Origin: Holosporaceae bacterium 'Namur'
Lineage (GTDB): Bacteria > Pseudomonadota > Alphaproteobacteria > Rickettsiales > Midichloriaceae
Length of the DNA stretch: 8,666 nucleotides
Direction of reading: 5' to 3'
Assembly (NCBI GenBank): GCA_014116815.1
Contig: JACGYV010000039.1
Span: 3,483 to 12,148 of the forward strand
Shown here: positions 1 to 7,007 of the stretch, one piece after another
Position numbering within the stretch: position 1 is the first letter of the stretch
How the letters are laid out: every line of letters starts with the position of its first letter
Position numbers and translations under genes: made by a program
The notes under the pieces: generated by a model
What the model saw: only the letters and a program-made list of their open reading frames with translations
Databases searched by the model: none
Told to the model about the DNA's origin: nothing

Positions 1-720
1 GCTAATCCAAACACACAAGGTGGCCAGTATAGAAAGACTGCTTTATATTATGCAGCAATTAATAATGATAATGATTCGTGTGAATGGCTCCTAAGCCATG
101 GGGCAAATGTAAATATCCCGGATATATATGGTAATACTATTCTACATAACTTAGTAATACAGGGCAATTATGATATGTGTGCATGGTTTTTAAATAATGG
201 AGCAGCTGTAAATATTTCAAATAAATGTGGTGAAACGCCTTTGTCTTTAGCATTAAAATATAACAATCCAAAAATACATACATTATTAATGGAAAGGGGT
301 GCTAATCTAAACACGGCTTTATATTATGCAGTATCTTACAATAATAATCAAATGTGTAACTTACTCTTAAGTCGGCAGGGTGTAAATATAAATATTCAAG
401 ATAGTTATGGCAGAACACCTTTACATTGGGCAGTATCTTACAATAATAATGCAATGTGTGACTTACTCTTAAGCCAGCAGGGTGTAAATGTAAATATTCA
501 AGATAGTTATGGTAATATACCTTTACATTTAACATCCACGGCCTTAAGCCAAGGAAATATAAATCTTCAAATAATAGATGCTTTAATTAATGCAGGATCT
601 AATCTTAATACACGTAACATTTATGGAATCCCAGCTATAACACCTCAATCATGGCAACAAATACAAAATATTAGGAAATTTGAAAAATTAAATATAAATA
701 ATGGTTTTGAACGCGGATGA
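1..720 (+). CDS. Ankyrin-repeat protein, 5'-partial
   Basis: The frame is open from base 1, so the gene starts before the window; the first ATG inside it (175) lies in the middle of a repeat and is not a credible start. The 239 visible residues form about six ankyrin units with the usual signatures: GANVN-type loops, YG.TPLH turns and LL-S helix ends. Ankyrin repeats are protein-binding scaffolds, and Rickettsiales carry many, some of them secreted effectors that bind host proteins; that role is inferred here. Two adjacent units (328-429 and 430-531) are close DNA copies with a 34-residue period, one residue longer than the canonical 33. Another unit (from 301) lacks eight residues found in the equivalent unit at the window start. 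The last ~35 residues carry no clear repeat, and no F-box or PRANC domain is visible. The stop is TGA at 718-720, with a second in-frame TGA at 724. Confidence 0.9.
   Translation, partial: ANPNTQGGQYRKTALYYAAINNDNDSCEWLLSHGANVNIPDIYGNTILHNLVIQGNYDMCAWFLNNGAAVNISNKCGETPLSLALKYNNPKIHTLLMERGANLNTALYYAVSYNNNQMCNLLLSRQGVNINIQDSYGRTPLHWAVSYNNNAMCDLLLSQQGVNVNIQDSYGNIPLHLTSTALSQGNINLQIIDALINAGSNLNTRNIYGIPAITPQSWQQIQNIRKFEKLNINNGFERG
328..531 (+). repeat. 102-bp tandem duplication inside the ankyrin gene (two copies)
   Basis: Copies 328-429 and 430-531 align without gaps and differ at about 12 of 102 positions by eye. The unit encodes one 34-residue ankyrin repeat containing the shared block GVN.NIQDSYG. 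The two copies are more alike than any other pair of repeats in the gene, which points to recent unit duplication or recombination between units. Confidence 0.85.
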
Positions 721-777
721 TTTTGAGCCCTTTTATATTACATTACTATTTCTATCACTTCTAATAAATGTTAATAA

Positions 778-806
778 TTGACTTCAGAGCTTGCTCAGAG
801 TAATTT
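778..806 (+). promoter_or_regulatory. Possible promoter for the AlbA/ATPase gene
   Basis: TTGACT at 778-783 (five of six matches to the -35 consensus) is followed after 17 bases by TAATTT at 801-806, a weak -10. The ATG at 814 lies so close that the transcript would be almost leaderless, in keeping with the lack of a good ribosome binding site. A short inverted repeat, GAGC-TT-GCTC (787-796), lies in the spacer and could be an operator. This is pattern matching in AT-rich DNA only. Confidence 0.25.
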
Positions 807-813
807 TCGTAGT

Positions 814-2172
814 ATGAAAGTAGAAGAATTAATTAAACAGCATGAGAGCAAGATACTTGAATTTAAAGAGAACTTAAATTCAAAAGCTAAGATATTAGCT
901 ACAATAATAGCTTTCTCAAATTCATCGGGTGGCAAACTTGTAATCGGTATAAATGATAAGAGCCATAATATAATAGGTATCCAAAATCCTATGCTAATGG
1001 AAGAGGCTCTAGCTAGCCTTATTAGTGATTCTATTGAGCCTCGTATTCTTCCTAATATAGATATTATTCCCTGGCGAGATACCCATATTATTATTGTTGA
1101 AGTTTATCCAGGCCCTAATCGTCCTTATTACCTTAAAAGTGTAGGTATTGAGAGTTCAACTTATGTTCGAGTTGGTTCAACTAATAGGCTTGCTAGCCAA
1201 GAAATTATAAATGTTCTTAAAAGAAGTTTATCTGCAAAGACATTTGATGAAGAAATTATGTATGAATTAAACTCTGAAGTTATCAACTTCAGAGTTGCTT
1301 CAGAGCTTTTCAAACCATATAGAACCCTGAGTGAAAAGGATTATTATAATTTAGGAATTATTGCTAGAGAACAAGATAAAATATATCCCTCTATAGGAGG
1401 AATTCTTCTATTTGGTGAAGATAGACTAAAATACTTCCCAGACGCTTGGATACAAGCTGGGTGTTTTCATGGGGAAGATAAATCTCATATTGTTGATAGC
1501 CAGGAAATAAAAGACCACTTACCCATAGCGGTTGAACAAATAATAACATTCATACAAAAACACTTACTTACCAGTATAACAATTGAGGACATACGAAATA
1601 AGGAAGTATGGTCTATCCCTAAAGTTGCAATCCGTGAAGGAATAATAAACTCAATTGTCCATACTGATTATTCGCTTGGTGGCAGCCCTATTAGGGTTTC
1701 TATATTCAACAACCGCATAGAAATTGAAAATCCAGGTTTACTTCCAATTGGATTAACTGTTGAAGACATCACTTCTGGTATATCTAAAGTACGTAATAGG
1801 GTAATAGCAAGAGTGTTTCAAGAGCTACATCTCATTGAAAAATGGGGAAGTGGAGTACAGAGAATGATTTCCAGTTGTGTAAATGCTGGCTTGCCTGCCC
1901 CAAAATTTGAAGAGATTGGTACTCATTTTAGGGTGACTTTGTATAAATATCGAACTAATAAACCAATTATATTGGATAATGTAGAAAATAAAATTATAGA
2001 ATTAATTCTAACCAGAGGACCACTTTCAACCAAAGAAATTGCTGATAATATAGGTTTTTCAGCTCGTAGCATACGCTCTCGTCTGCTCCAAATGATTGAG
2101 AAAGGAAAAATAGTAGAAATTGCAAAAAACCCAAATGATCCAAAGAAGAAATATGATATTACTTCAATATAG
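814..2172 (+). CDS. Schlafen AlbA_2 / GHKL-type ATPase / winged-helix protein (COG2865-like)
   Basis: The 452-residue product has the full architecture of the COG2865 family, predicted ATP- and nucleic-acid-binding regulators. Residues ~10-125 form the AlbA_2 (Schlafen) domain, with ES.ILEFKE and AFSNSSGGKLVIGINDK. Residues ~270-370 form the HATPase_c_4 part, with REGIINSIVHTDYS (N-box-like) and IEIENPGLLP, then a conserved EKWGSGVQRM block. Residues ~388-450 form a winged helix-turn-helix (GPLSTKEIADNIGFSARSIR). I place the start at ATG 814 because family members begin a few residues before the ES.xLEFK motif. The frame opens at TTG 778, adding 12 residues (MTSELAQSNFRS), but no Shine-Dalgarno sequence precedes it and stops lie directly upstream at 772 and 775. 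These proteins are frequent on mobile elements; most have no assigned target, and a role in gene regulation or defence is inference. It is convergent with the HEPN-type gene and 93 bases after the ankyrin gene. Confidence 0.9.
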   Translation: MKVEELIKQHESKILEFKENLNSKAKILATIIAFSNSSGGKLVIGINDKSHNIIGIQNPMLMEEALASLISDSIEPRILPNIDIIPWRDTHIIIVEVYPGPNRPYYLKSVGIESSTYVRVGSTNRLASQEIINVLKRSLSAKTFDEEIMYELNSEVINFRVASELFKPYRTLSEKDYYNLGIIAREQDKIYPSIGGILLFGEDRLKYFPDAWIQAGCFHGEDKSHIVDSQEIKDHLPIAVEQIITFIQKHLLTSITIEDIRNKEVWSIPKVAIREGIINSIVHTDYSLGGSPIRVSIFNNRIEIENPGLLPIGLTVEDITSGISKVRNRVIARVFQELHLIEKWGSGVQRMISSCVNAGLPAPKFEEIGTHFRVTLYKYRTNKPIILDNVENKIIELILTRGPLSTKEIADNIGFSARSIRSRLLQMIEKGKIVEIAKNPNDPKKKYDITSI

Positions 2173-2207
2173 TAAAAGATACGGAATGAAAGCTTTTGCA
2201 GTTAAGT

Positions 2208-2342
2208 ATGAACAAGAGTTATAAAAGCCAAATAGGTTATTATGCAACTAAGGAATCAGAGAATTCACTAATAAATCTGCTCAAAGCTGATTTCCAACCC
2301 TTAACCAATATTGTTCAATTTTTAGCAAGTTTGTTACCTTAA
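2208..2342 (+). CDS. Doubtful 44-aa ORF in the convergent intergenic region
   Basis: An ATG-initiated frame of 44 codons starts with MNKSYKSQIGYYATKES and ends ...QFLASLLP at TAA 2340-2342. No Shine-Dalgarno is evident, no domain is recognised, and the end runs into the palindrome at 2333-2349. It could be a gene remnant or chance. The composition (I, L, Q, S, N) is plausible for a protein, so it is recorded at low confidence. Confidence 0.15.
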   Translation: MNKSYKSQIGYYATKESENSLINLLKADFQPLTNIVQFLASLLP

Positions 2343-2349
2343 AGGTAAC
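2333..2349. terminator. Palindrome between convergent genes, possible weak terminator
   Basis: GTTACC (2333-2338) and GGTAAC (2344-2349) are perfect inverted repeats around TTAAA, and the pairing can extend to 8 bp around a single central base. The site lies between the ends of the AlbA gene (2172) and the minus-strand HEPN gene (2369), where a bidirectional terminator is expected. Neither side has a strong T-run, so intrinsic termination would be weak; a protein-binding site is an alternative. Confidence 0.3.
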
Positions 2350-2368
2350 CTTCTAATAAATCATATAA

Positions 2369-4843
2369 TTATATGCTAATATCCTGATTATGCTCATTTT
2401 GTAACCTTATTGTGTGTTTTTTATTCTGTTCTACAGTATTTATGGTTTTACTTATCTCTTTCCGAGGTACTATCTTAGTATTTTTAAATGCCTCTAATAA
2501 ATCTTGTATACCTTGAAGGCATAAAACTCTGACTTCAGGGGTGAATGAAAGAATATTTGTAATAACATCCAAGGGAAGGTTAGAAAAAAGTTCATTATTC
2601 CCTGTGTTACGGAGTGCTTGGGAGAATGGAATAATTGTTTCCAGTGCTGTGATAATATTGTCTTTATATTGTATTTTGTCGTATTCAATTAAAGATTTAT
2701 ATTTAGCTAGTTCTGATTTCACCTGATCTAGTAAGAGTACTACTGTATTAATAATAAACTCACCTTTTTCATCACTAATATTATAGTTTAATCTATGAGT
2801 AGATTTTGGAGTATCTAAGAGCCGATTGCCATGAATAATAAAATTCCTTATAGGTCTAAGTTTTTGCTCATATTCCAAACCAAGTATATCAAAATTCTTA
2901 AATGCTTCACACCCTACTATTTCTCTTACCTTATCTATCTGCTGTAAAGATTGTCCAGCATTATATTTGATGGCGTTAAGTAAAAAAATATTTTCTTGCG
3001 AAGGCTTGCTTAACTCTTGCAGTTTAGGGTAATTATCACTTATCCATTTATTAATATCTCCTTCAAAAGGCTTAATACCACACAGCGATATTGCTTCAGT
3101 AATATTATTGAGAGCTGTAATAGCAGCCTCTACTCTTTCTTGTATACTGAAAAGAGAACTAGTTAAGTATTCACCTTGTTCATCATAAAATTTACGATAC
3201 AATTGTATAAAATAGGGAAAATCTTGTTTCCAGCTCGACTTTAAAATAGGATATTTAATTTCTGTTTCTTCTATCGCTTTCTTATATTGATTCAATTGAT
3301 TACGTTTTTTTGATAATATAACTTCTAATTCTTTCTTATTCTCTGAAGATAGGCAGGTGTAACCTTGAAAGAAATCTTCTAATAAAGGTTTTAAATGCTT
3401 TTTATGCATTCCGGCAAATTTCAAAACAAATTGTTGTGCCTTTGTATACGTCTCTTGTGGCGATACTATTTGCTTTGCCTCTTGATAAAGAGAACCCCAG
3501 AATTTCGTTGGGTCTTGTTCTGGACTAAATGTTTTATGATATATACTACATAATACATTAGTAAAATATTGGTACAATTTTGGCATTTCATATTCTTGAA
3601 TATTTTCAAGCAAAGAAAGATTCGTGCCTAACAATTCATCCACCTTTTTTTTATTTCCTGCAGAATCCTGGTGGACCAGTGCATCACGAATTTTAACTAG
3701 ATATTGGAATAATTGATAGTTAAACAATTTTTTTAATTTTGGTTCTAAATATTTTCCAGTACAAAGTTCACCAATTTCAATTAACCGATTAAGAAATGCA
3801 TGTTGTATAACCTTGGTATCTAGAGAATATGTAGCAAAAGGATTATTTTGGCTGCTACCTACTTTTGCATATCTACTACCTTTACTATCTCGTAATTTTT
3901 GTAGATTATGGAGAACTAGAGGAGTATTAAAACTTAAATTTAAAAGGCTACTTAATGTTTCTTGATTCATTCCCCATGTAATAAGGGCTTTACTAGCAAT
4001 TAATTCAACTTTAGGACCGCCCTTGGAGGGGTTATAACTAGAAGTTTGGGCATCTTTTATCATATGCTCAACTAGTTCGAGTAGTTGTGGTAAGTCATCT
4101 TTGCATATACTATTAAAAGCACGCCTAATAATATGTTGCCTTTGATCAATTTCTTTAGTAAAACGCACTACTGCAATAACCTGCTCTTTCGTACGATTTG
4201 GTGGTACAATAAAAGAACCTTGATAGTTTTTATATTGTAATATACCGCCAAGATGTTCAAATGTTTCCCAAGTAAATGGGTCAGGTCCTAAATTTTCTTT
4301 ATAAGTATGTCTAAAATCACCGGTTATTTCCGTTAGAACGGTTAGTGATTTAATAAATAATTGTATTTGTATATCTGTAAAGAAATACATTAATTGTATT
4401 TGATCTTCTTTAGAAAGGTCATAGACAAACTTTAGTTGCTTAATATTTATAATAAAGTGAATAGCATGCTTGATAAATTCTAAGCGCTTTATGTTTAACG
4501 CTTTATCTTCTTGCACATTAAGCCCTGCTTTGATAGAAATTTTTTCAAAAGCATCATATATTTCAAAAACTTTTTCTGCATACTCTTTTTCAAAGCCACG
4601 TTGTAATAGTTCTAGAGACACTGGATGTTTAAAAAATGCTGGAAGCTGATCATCCATGCCCTCCTCAATAATTGTTATACCCTCTGCTATTTGAGGAAAG
4701 CCTATCTTCTCCAGAAGATAGTTGATAGAGTTATAAGTTGCAAAACTAAATAATTTACCATCGACTAATGTTTTTATATAGTTACATAAAAGGTTCCTAT
4801 GCTCGATCTCAACCGGTGTAAATAATACTATGGTATCTTTCAT
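2369..4843 (-). CDS. Large uncharacterised protein with tandem HEPN-like domains and an F-box-like C-terminal segment
   Basis: The 824-residue product matches no named family I can identify. Residues ~340-435 resemble the DUF86/HepT type of HEPN domain: helix LNRLIEIGEL, then KIRDALVHQ, giving the Rx4H motif R386-H391. Residues ~565-720 contain LRPIRNFIIHGN, a textbook HEPN RNxxxH motif (R666, N667, H671). Residues ~110-215 (SLTVLTEITGDF then FTWETFEHLGG) may be a degenerate third copy without R and H. HEPN domains with this motif are commonly RNases in toxin-antitoxin and anti-phage systems. Residues ~755-785 read LFSNLPLDVITNILSFTPE, like the start of an F-box, a module that Rickettsiales effectors use to recruit host SCF ubiquitin ligase. 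No signal peptide or membrane segment is seen. The start at 4843 is preceded by AAGGTAGGG, a fair Shine-Dalgarno. The gene stands alone on its strand: 366 bases separate it from traD'. RNase activity and effector role are inference. Confidence 0.85.
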   Translation of the reverse strand: MKDTIVLFTPVEIEHRNLLCNYIKTLVDGKLFSFATYNSINYLLEKIGFPQIAEGITIIEEGMDDQLPAFFKHPVSLELLQRGFEKEYAEKVFEIYDAFEKISIKAGLNVQEDKALNIKRLEFIKHAIHFIINIKQLKFVYDLSKEDQIQLMYFFTDIQIQLFIKSLTVLTEITGDFRHTYKENLGPDPFTWETFEHLGGILQYKNYQGSFIVPPNRTKEQVIAVVRFTKEIDQRQHIIRRAFNSICKDDLPQLLELVEHMIKDAQTSSYNPSKGGPKVELIASKALITWGMNQETLSSLLNLSFNTPLVLHNLQKLRDSKGSRYAKVGSSQNNPFATYSLDTKVIQHAFLNRLIEIGELCTGKYLEPKLKKLFNYQLFQYLVKIRDALVHQDSAGNKKKVDELLGTNLSLLENIQEYEMPKLYQYFTNVLCSIYHKTFSPEQDPTKFWGSLYQEAKQIVSPQETYTKAQQFVLKFAGMHKKHLKPLLEDFFQGYTCLSSENKKELEVILSKKRNQLNQYKKAIEETEIKYPILKSSWKQDFPYFIQLYRKFYDEQGEYLTSSLFSIQERVEAAITALNNITEAISLCGIKPFEGDINKWISDNYPKLQELSKPSQENIFLLNAIKYNAGQSLQQIDKVREIVGCEAFKNFDILGLEYEQKLRPIRNFIIHGNRLLDTPKSTHRLNYNISDEKGEFIINTVVLLLDQVKSELAKYKSLIEYDKIQYKDNIITALETIIPFSQALRNTGNNELFSNLPLDVITNILSFTPEVRVLCLQGIQDLLEAFKNTKIVPRKEISKTINTVEQNKKHTIRLQNEHNQDISI

Positions 4844-4927
4844 ATCACCCTACCTTATAACTTGAGTAAATTACTAATTAGACACCTTAAATAACAAAAT
4901 AACATTGTCATTAAACATTTTATTAAA

Positions 4928-4956
4928 ATTATAAAATTAATATTAAGCTATACTTT
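4928..4956 (-). promoter_or_regulatory. Possible promoter for the HEPN-type gene
   Basis: On the minus strand a perfect TATAAT (complement of 4928-4933) lies about 85 bases before the ATG at 4843. Seventeen bases upstream is AAAGTA (4951-4956), a poor -35, so only the -10 is convincing. In DNA this rich in A and T such a hexamer can occur by chance. Confidence 0.25.
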
Positions 4957-5043
4957 AACTTAACTAAAAATATTATTTTCTTTAGAGCGATTTGATTAAA
5001 CTTTTACCTCAAAAACAACTTGTTTAATATCTCGGTGCACTTA

Positions 5044-5160
5044 TTATTGACTCATATTTTGCCATACAAATAAGGACTCGAAGTCTACTTCAAAACCATT
5101 ATTAATACTTATACCATGTATACTTTCTACACCCCCATAATTATATAATGAGCTACTCAT
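5044..5160 (-). CDS. Possible 38-aa small protein downstream of traD
   Basis: An ATG frame at 5160 reads MSSSLYNYGGVESIHGIS and ends ...FVWQNMSQ at TAA (5044-5046). It is co-directional with traD' and starts 49 bases after the traD frame ends. AGAAAG directly precedes the ATG, a poor ribosome binding site. No family is recognised. The even amino-acid composition (G, Y, F, W, few K) is less AT-driven than random AT-rich frames usually give, which is the only argument for it. It may be a remnant of a longer gene. Confidence 0.25.
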   Translation of the reverse strand: MSSSLYNYGGVESIHGISINNGFEVDFESLFVWQNMSQ

Positions 5161-5209
5161 CTTTCTACATAATTAATTGTAGAGGTTCTTAACTAGATTT
5201 AGCTTCTTC

Positions 5210-5539
5210 CTAGCTATTGCCTATTTTATTGCATGCTACCTCATTCTCATTATCTGTATTATTCTTTTCATTTAAAATTTTAGGCTCTTCAACTTCAATT
5301 AACTTTTCGTTATTTACAGACCAATTAGTATGTTTAAACTCAACTTTAGCTACAGGATATCCTTCAGCCATACAAAAGTACCCTTCTTTACTGTTAAGCC
5401 GTATAAGCTCTGTAGGTAATACCAAATGTTGAGTTATCTTTTGCTTATTTACATTTACACCATCTCTCATCTCGTGAGCACCATAGGATAATCCTTCCCT
5501 TACTTCTTCCACCTCTCTCATCCCTATATTATCAGAATA
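5210..5539 (-). pseudogene. traD: C-terminal remainder of traD, separated by an in-frame TGA
   Basis: This 109-codon segment continues the traD frame directly after the TGA at 5540-5542. Its residues (YSDNIGMREVEEVREG, SYGAHEMRDGVNV, HLVLPTELIRL, GYFCMAEGYPVAKVEF) correspond to the end of the TraD/TrwB-type ATPase domain, followed by an acidic, Asn-rich tail ending CNKIGNS. An ATG at 5521 could open a separate 103-aa ORF. That start has only GGG against the ATG as a ribosome site and lies within a conserved part of the domain, so an independent gene is unlikely. Together with 5540-6973 the frame would give a 587-residue protein. Confidence 0.85.
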
Positions 5540-6973
5540 TCATTTAGCAGAGTCACTATCCCCTGCCCTTAAAAACACTTTTGAATTACATAGTGAGCTG
5601 ATCGTTTGGGCGCCATTATAGCCATAACTATCTTTCAGCTGAGATACTGACTGAATACTTAGCACAAAACACCCACCAAATTGCCTTACCTCAGCAAGCC
5701 CCTGTACTAAACTTGGCAGGGTATGTAATGATGGTAGCTCATCTAATATTATCCATATCTTACGTTCTCGTGAGCTTTGAAGTGATAAAATATTATTTAT
5801 AGCAATCTCAATCCAAGCAGAAATTAAAGGCATAAGAGCTGTATGTAGTTGCCCGGTAGAAGATATAAATACACAACCTTTTCGGTCATGATCTAACACC
5901 CAATCCTTAATGGAAAATATTTCGTTTTCATCCTTTAAAAATGTTAAGCATTTTAAGTAAGTAGAAAGTACAGACATTACGCTCAAAGCGGTTTTAGGTG
6001 ATTGTTCATCAATAATTGCTTGTGCTGCCGTACCTTTTACAAGTTGTGCCGCTTCATTTAAATTCTTTTTGAGTAAAGTGTTTACTAATTCTTCATTAGA
6101 AACTCCTCCCTTACTATGTAATGAGCTACATACTTCTGTAAATATTGTTCTTGCTGCTTTAATCCAAAAGGGATCTGAGGTACTTTTTTCTATCGGTATA
6201 AAAGCTGCTGCTATTGAGTCAAAGTTAGCAGCTTGCTTCACTTCTTTAAAAATACTCCAAGTTGGAGACCTTTTATCAAACGGGTTAAGTAGTACATCCT
6301 GCGTTTCATCAAAAAACCTTTCCGTATAGTAACCCATTTTATCAAATATAATTGCTCTATCTCCTCTAGCTTTTATTTGGTTTATCAAATCACTTATAAG
6401 AATGGTTTTCCCGCTTCCTGTGCTACCGGTAATTAATGTATGCATTGTTTCTGTATATGCCGGGTATGGAATGCTTCCTAAACTATATGCTTTGTACTTT
6501 TGGCTTTTGTTATGTGATTGAATGATTCTTTTTAGCTCTTTAGCTGAAACTACCTCTCTTCCTCGAATGAAGCTTGATTGCTTTAACTTATACCCTTTCA
6601 TAACAAAATAAACTATAAGTGCAGTCCAACAAAGCATTACAACTACTAATATAATAAACCCTGATTCTTTAGCCATTTCTATAGTTTTATCAGTATGATA
6701 CTTTGCTAAGCTGCTCCTTAATATGTGTTTTGCTTTTATCTTTTTATTGCCCATAGATACAGGCTCTTCTTGAGCTTTAATAGCAGAATAAAACTGAGCT
6801 TTAAAGTATGCAGAAGTATACTCAAATTGTGTTGGATGCATTCTTATAGCAAGTAGACCTAAAGTTAAAATTACCCACATTATAATAACCCACCTAGTTA
6901 AAGGCTTCATTAGCTGTACAAGCATTCTTAATGAGTGGAATGTAATCTGACCACCGCGTACTAAATTACTCAT
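5540..6973 (-). CDS. traD: Type IV secretion coupling protein TraD, truncated by a premature stop
   Basis: TraD is the inner-membrane hexameric ATPase that links the relaxosome to the conjugative type IV secretion channel. This 477-residue part shows two membrane helices (about 27-46 and 105-125) flanking a short presumed periplasmic loop. It also has Walker A GSTGSGKT (183-190) and Walker B IWIILDELPSL (D411, E412), followed by the conserved LVQGLAEVRQFGG and SIQSVSQLKDSYG blocks. It ends GDSDSAK-stop; related proteins usually have Trp after this AK, so TGG to TGA is the likely lesion. The last strands and helices of the ATPase fold lie beyond the stop (5210-5539), so this product is probably inactive. 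ATG 6973 follows the upstream gene by 34 bases with a weak GGTAAAAG site, consistent with an operon. The family is the F-type TraD found in RAGE elements. Confidence 0.93.
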   Translation of the reverse strand: MSNLVRGGQITFHSLRMLVQLMKPLTRWVIIMWVILTLGLLAIRMHPTQFEYTSAYFKAQFYSAIKAQEEPVSMGNKKIKAKHILRSSLAKYHTDKTIEMAKESGFIILVVVMLCWTALIVYFVMKGYKLKQSSFIRGREVVSAKELKRIIQSHNKSQKYKAYSLGSIPYPAYTETMHTLITGSTGSGKTILISDLINQIKARGDRAIIFDKMGYYTERFFDETQDVLLNPFDKRSPTWSIFKEVKQAANFDSIAAAFIPIEKSTSDPFWIKAARTIFTEVCSSLHSKGGVSNEELVNTLLKKNLNEAAQLVKGTAAQAIIDEQSPKTALSVMSVLSTYLKCLTFLKDENEIFSIKDWVLDHDRKGCVFISSTGQLHTALMPLISAWIEIAINNILSLQSSRERKIWIILDELPSLHTLPSLVQGLAEVRQFGGCFVLSIQSVSQLKDSYGYNGAQTISSLCNSKVFLRAGDSDSAK

Positions 6974-7007
6974 TATCTTTTACCGAGTTTTTTATATTAC
7001 TTTGTAT

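Larger units (their letters stand above)
4844..5209. other. 366-bp intergenic region between the HEPN-type gene and the broken traD
   Basis: This is the longest stretch without a convincing gene. The left part (4860-4980) is extremely AT-rich and holds the candidate promoter for the HEPN-type gene. An inverted repeat ATTAAAC/GTTTAAT (4995-5001 and 5022-5028) with a 20-base loop lies just downstream of the small ORF at 5044-5160 and could end minus-strand transcripts, though no T-run is visible. No tRNA, IS end or recognisable gene remnant was seen. In published RAGE maps a relaxase (traA_Ti) often lies near traD; none is present here. Confidence 0.5.

Noticed and set aside
302..535. Minus-strand frame of 77 codons opposite the ankyrin repeats, and similar plus-strand frames at 2541-2726, 5217-5432, 6069-6329 and 7367-7597
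   Set aside because: All lie entirely opposite or within well-supported genes, have no recognisable domain or ribosome binding site, and are shadow frames.
778..813. TTG start at 778 for the AlbA/ATPase gene
   Set aside because: It has no ribosome binding site and directly follows stop codons. It adds 12 residues before the point where the family normally begins, and the same bases look like a -35 box.
758..2361. Identical 12-bp CTTCTAATAAAT at 758-769 and 2350-2361, flanking the AlbA gene like a target duplication or att pair
   Set aside because: Repeats of this length are expected by chance among all position pairs in an AT-rich window of this size. Close variants occur near 2488 and 3370, and no integrase or IS end accompanies them.
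2369..4843. Two Rx4H HEPN motifs in one large protein, reminiscent of Cas13
   Set aside because: No CRISPR repeat array is in the window. The motifs are only ~280 residues apart in the middle and C-terminal half, and their surroundings resemble HepT/DUF86 rather than Cas13 HEPN domains.
5210..5521. Independent 103-aa gene starting at ATG 5521
   Set aside because: It is in frame with traD and encodes the missing end of the TraD ATPase domain. It has no proper Shine-Dalgarno, so it is the tail of a broken gene.
5540..5542. TGA read as tryptophan (alternative genetic code)
   Set aside because: Tryptophan is encoded by TGG throughout the window, and the ankyrin gene ends at a TGA followed one codon later by another TGA. 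The standard bacterial code is the simpler reading.
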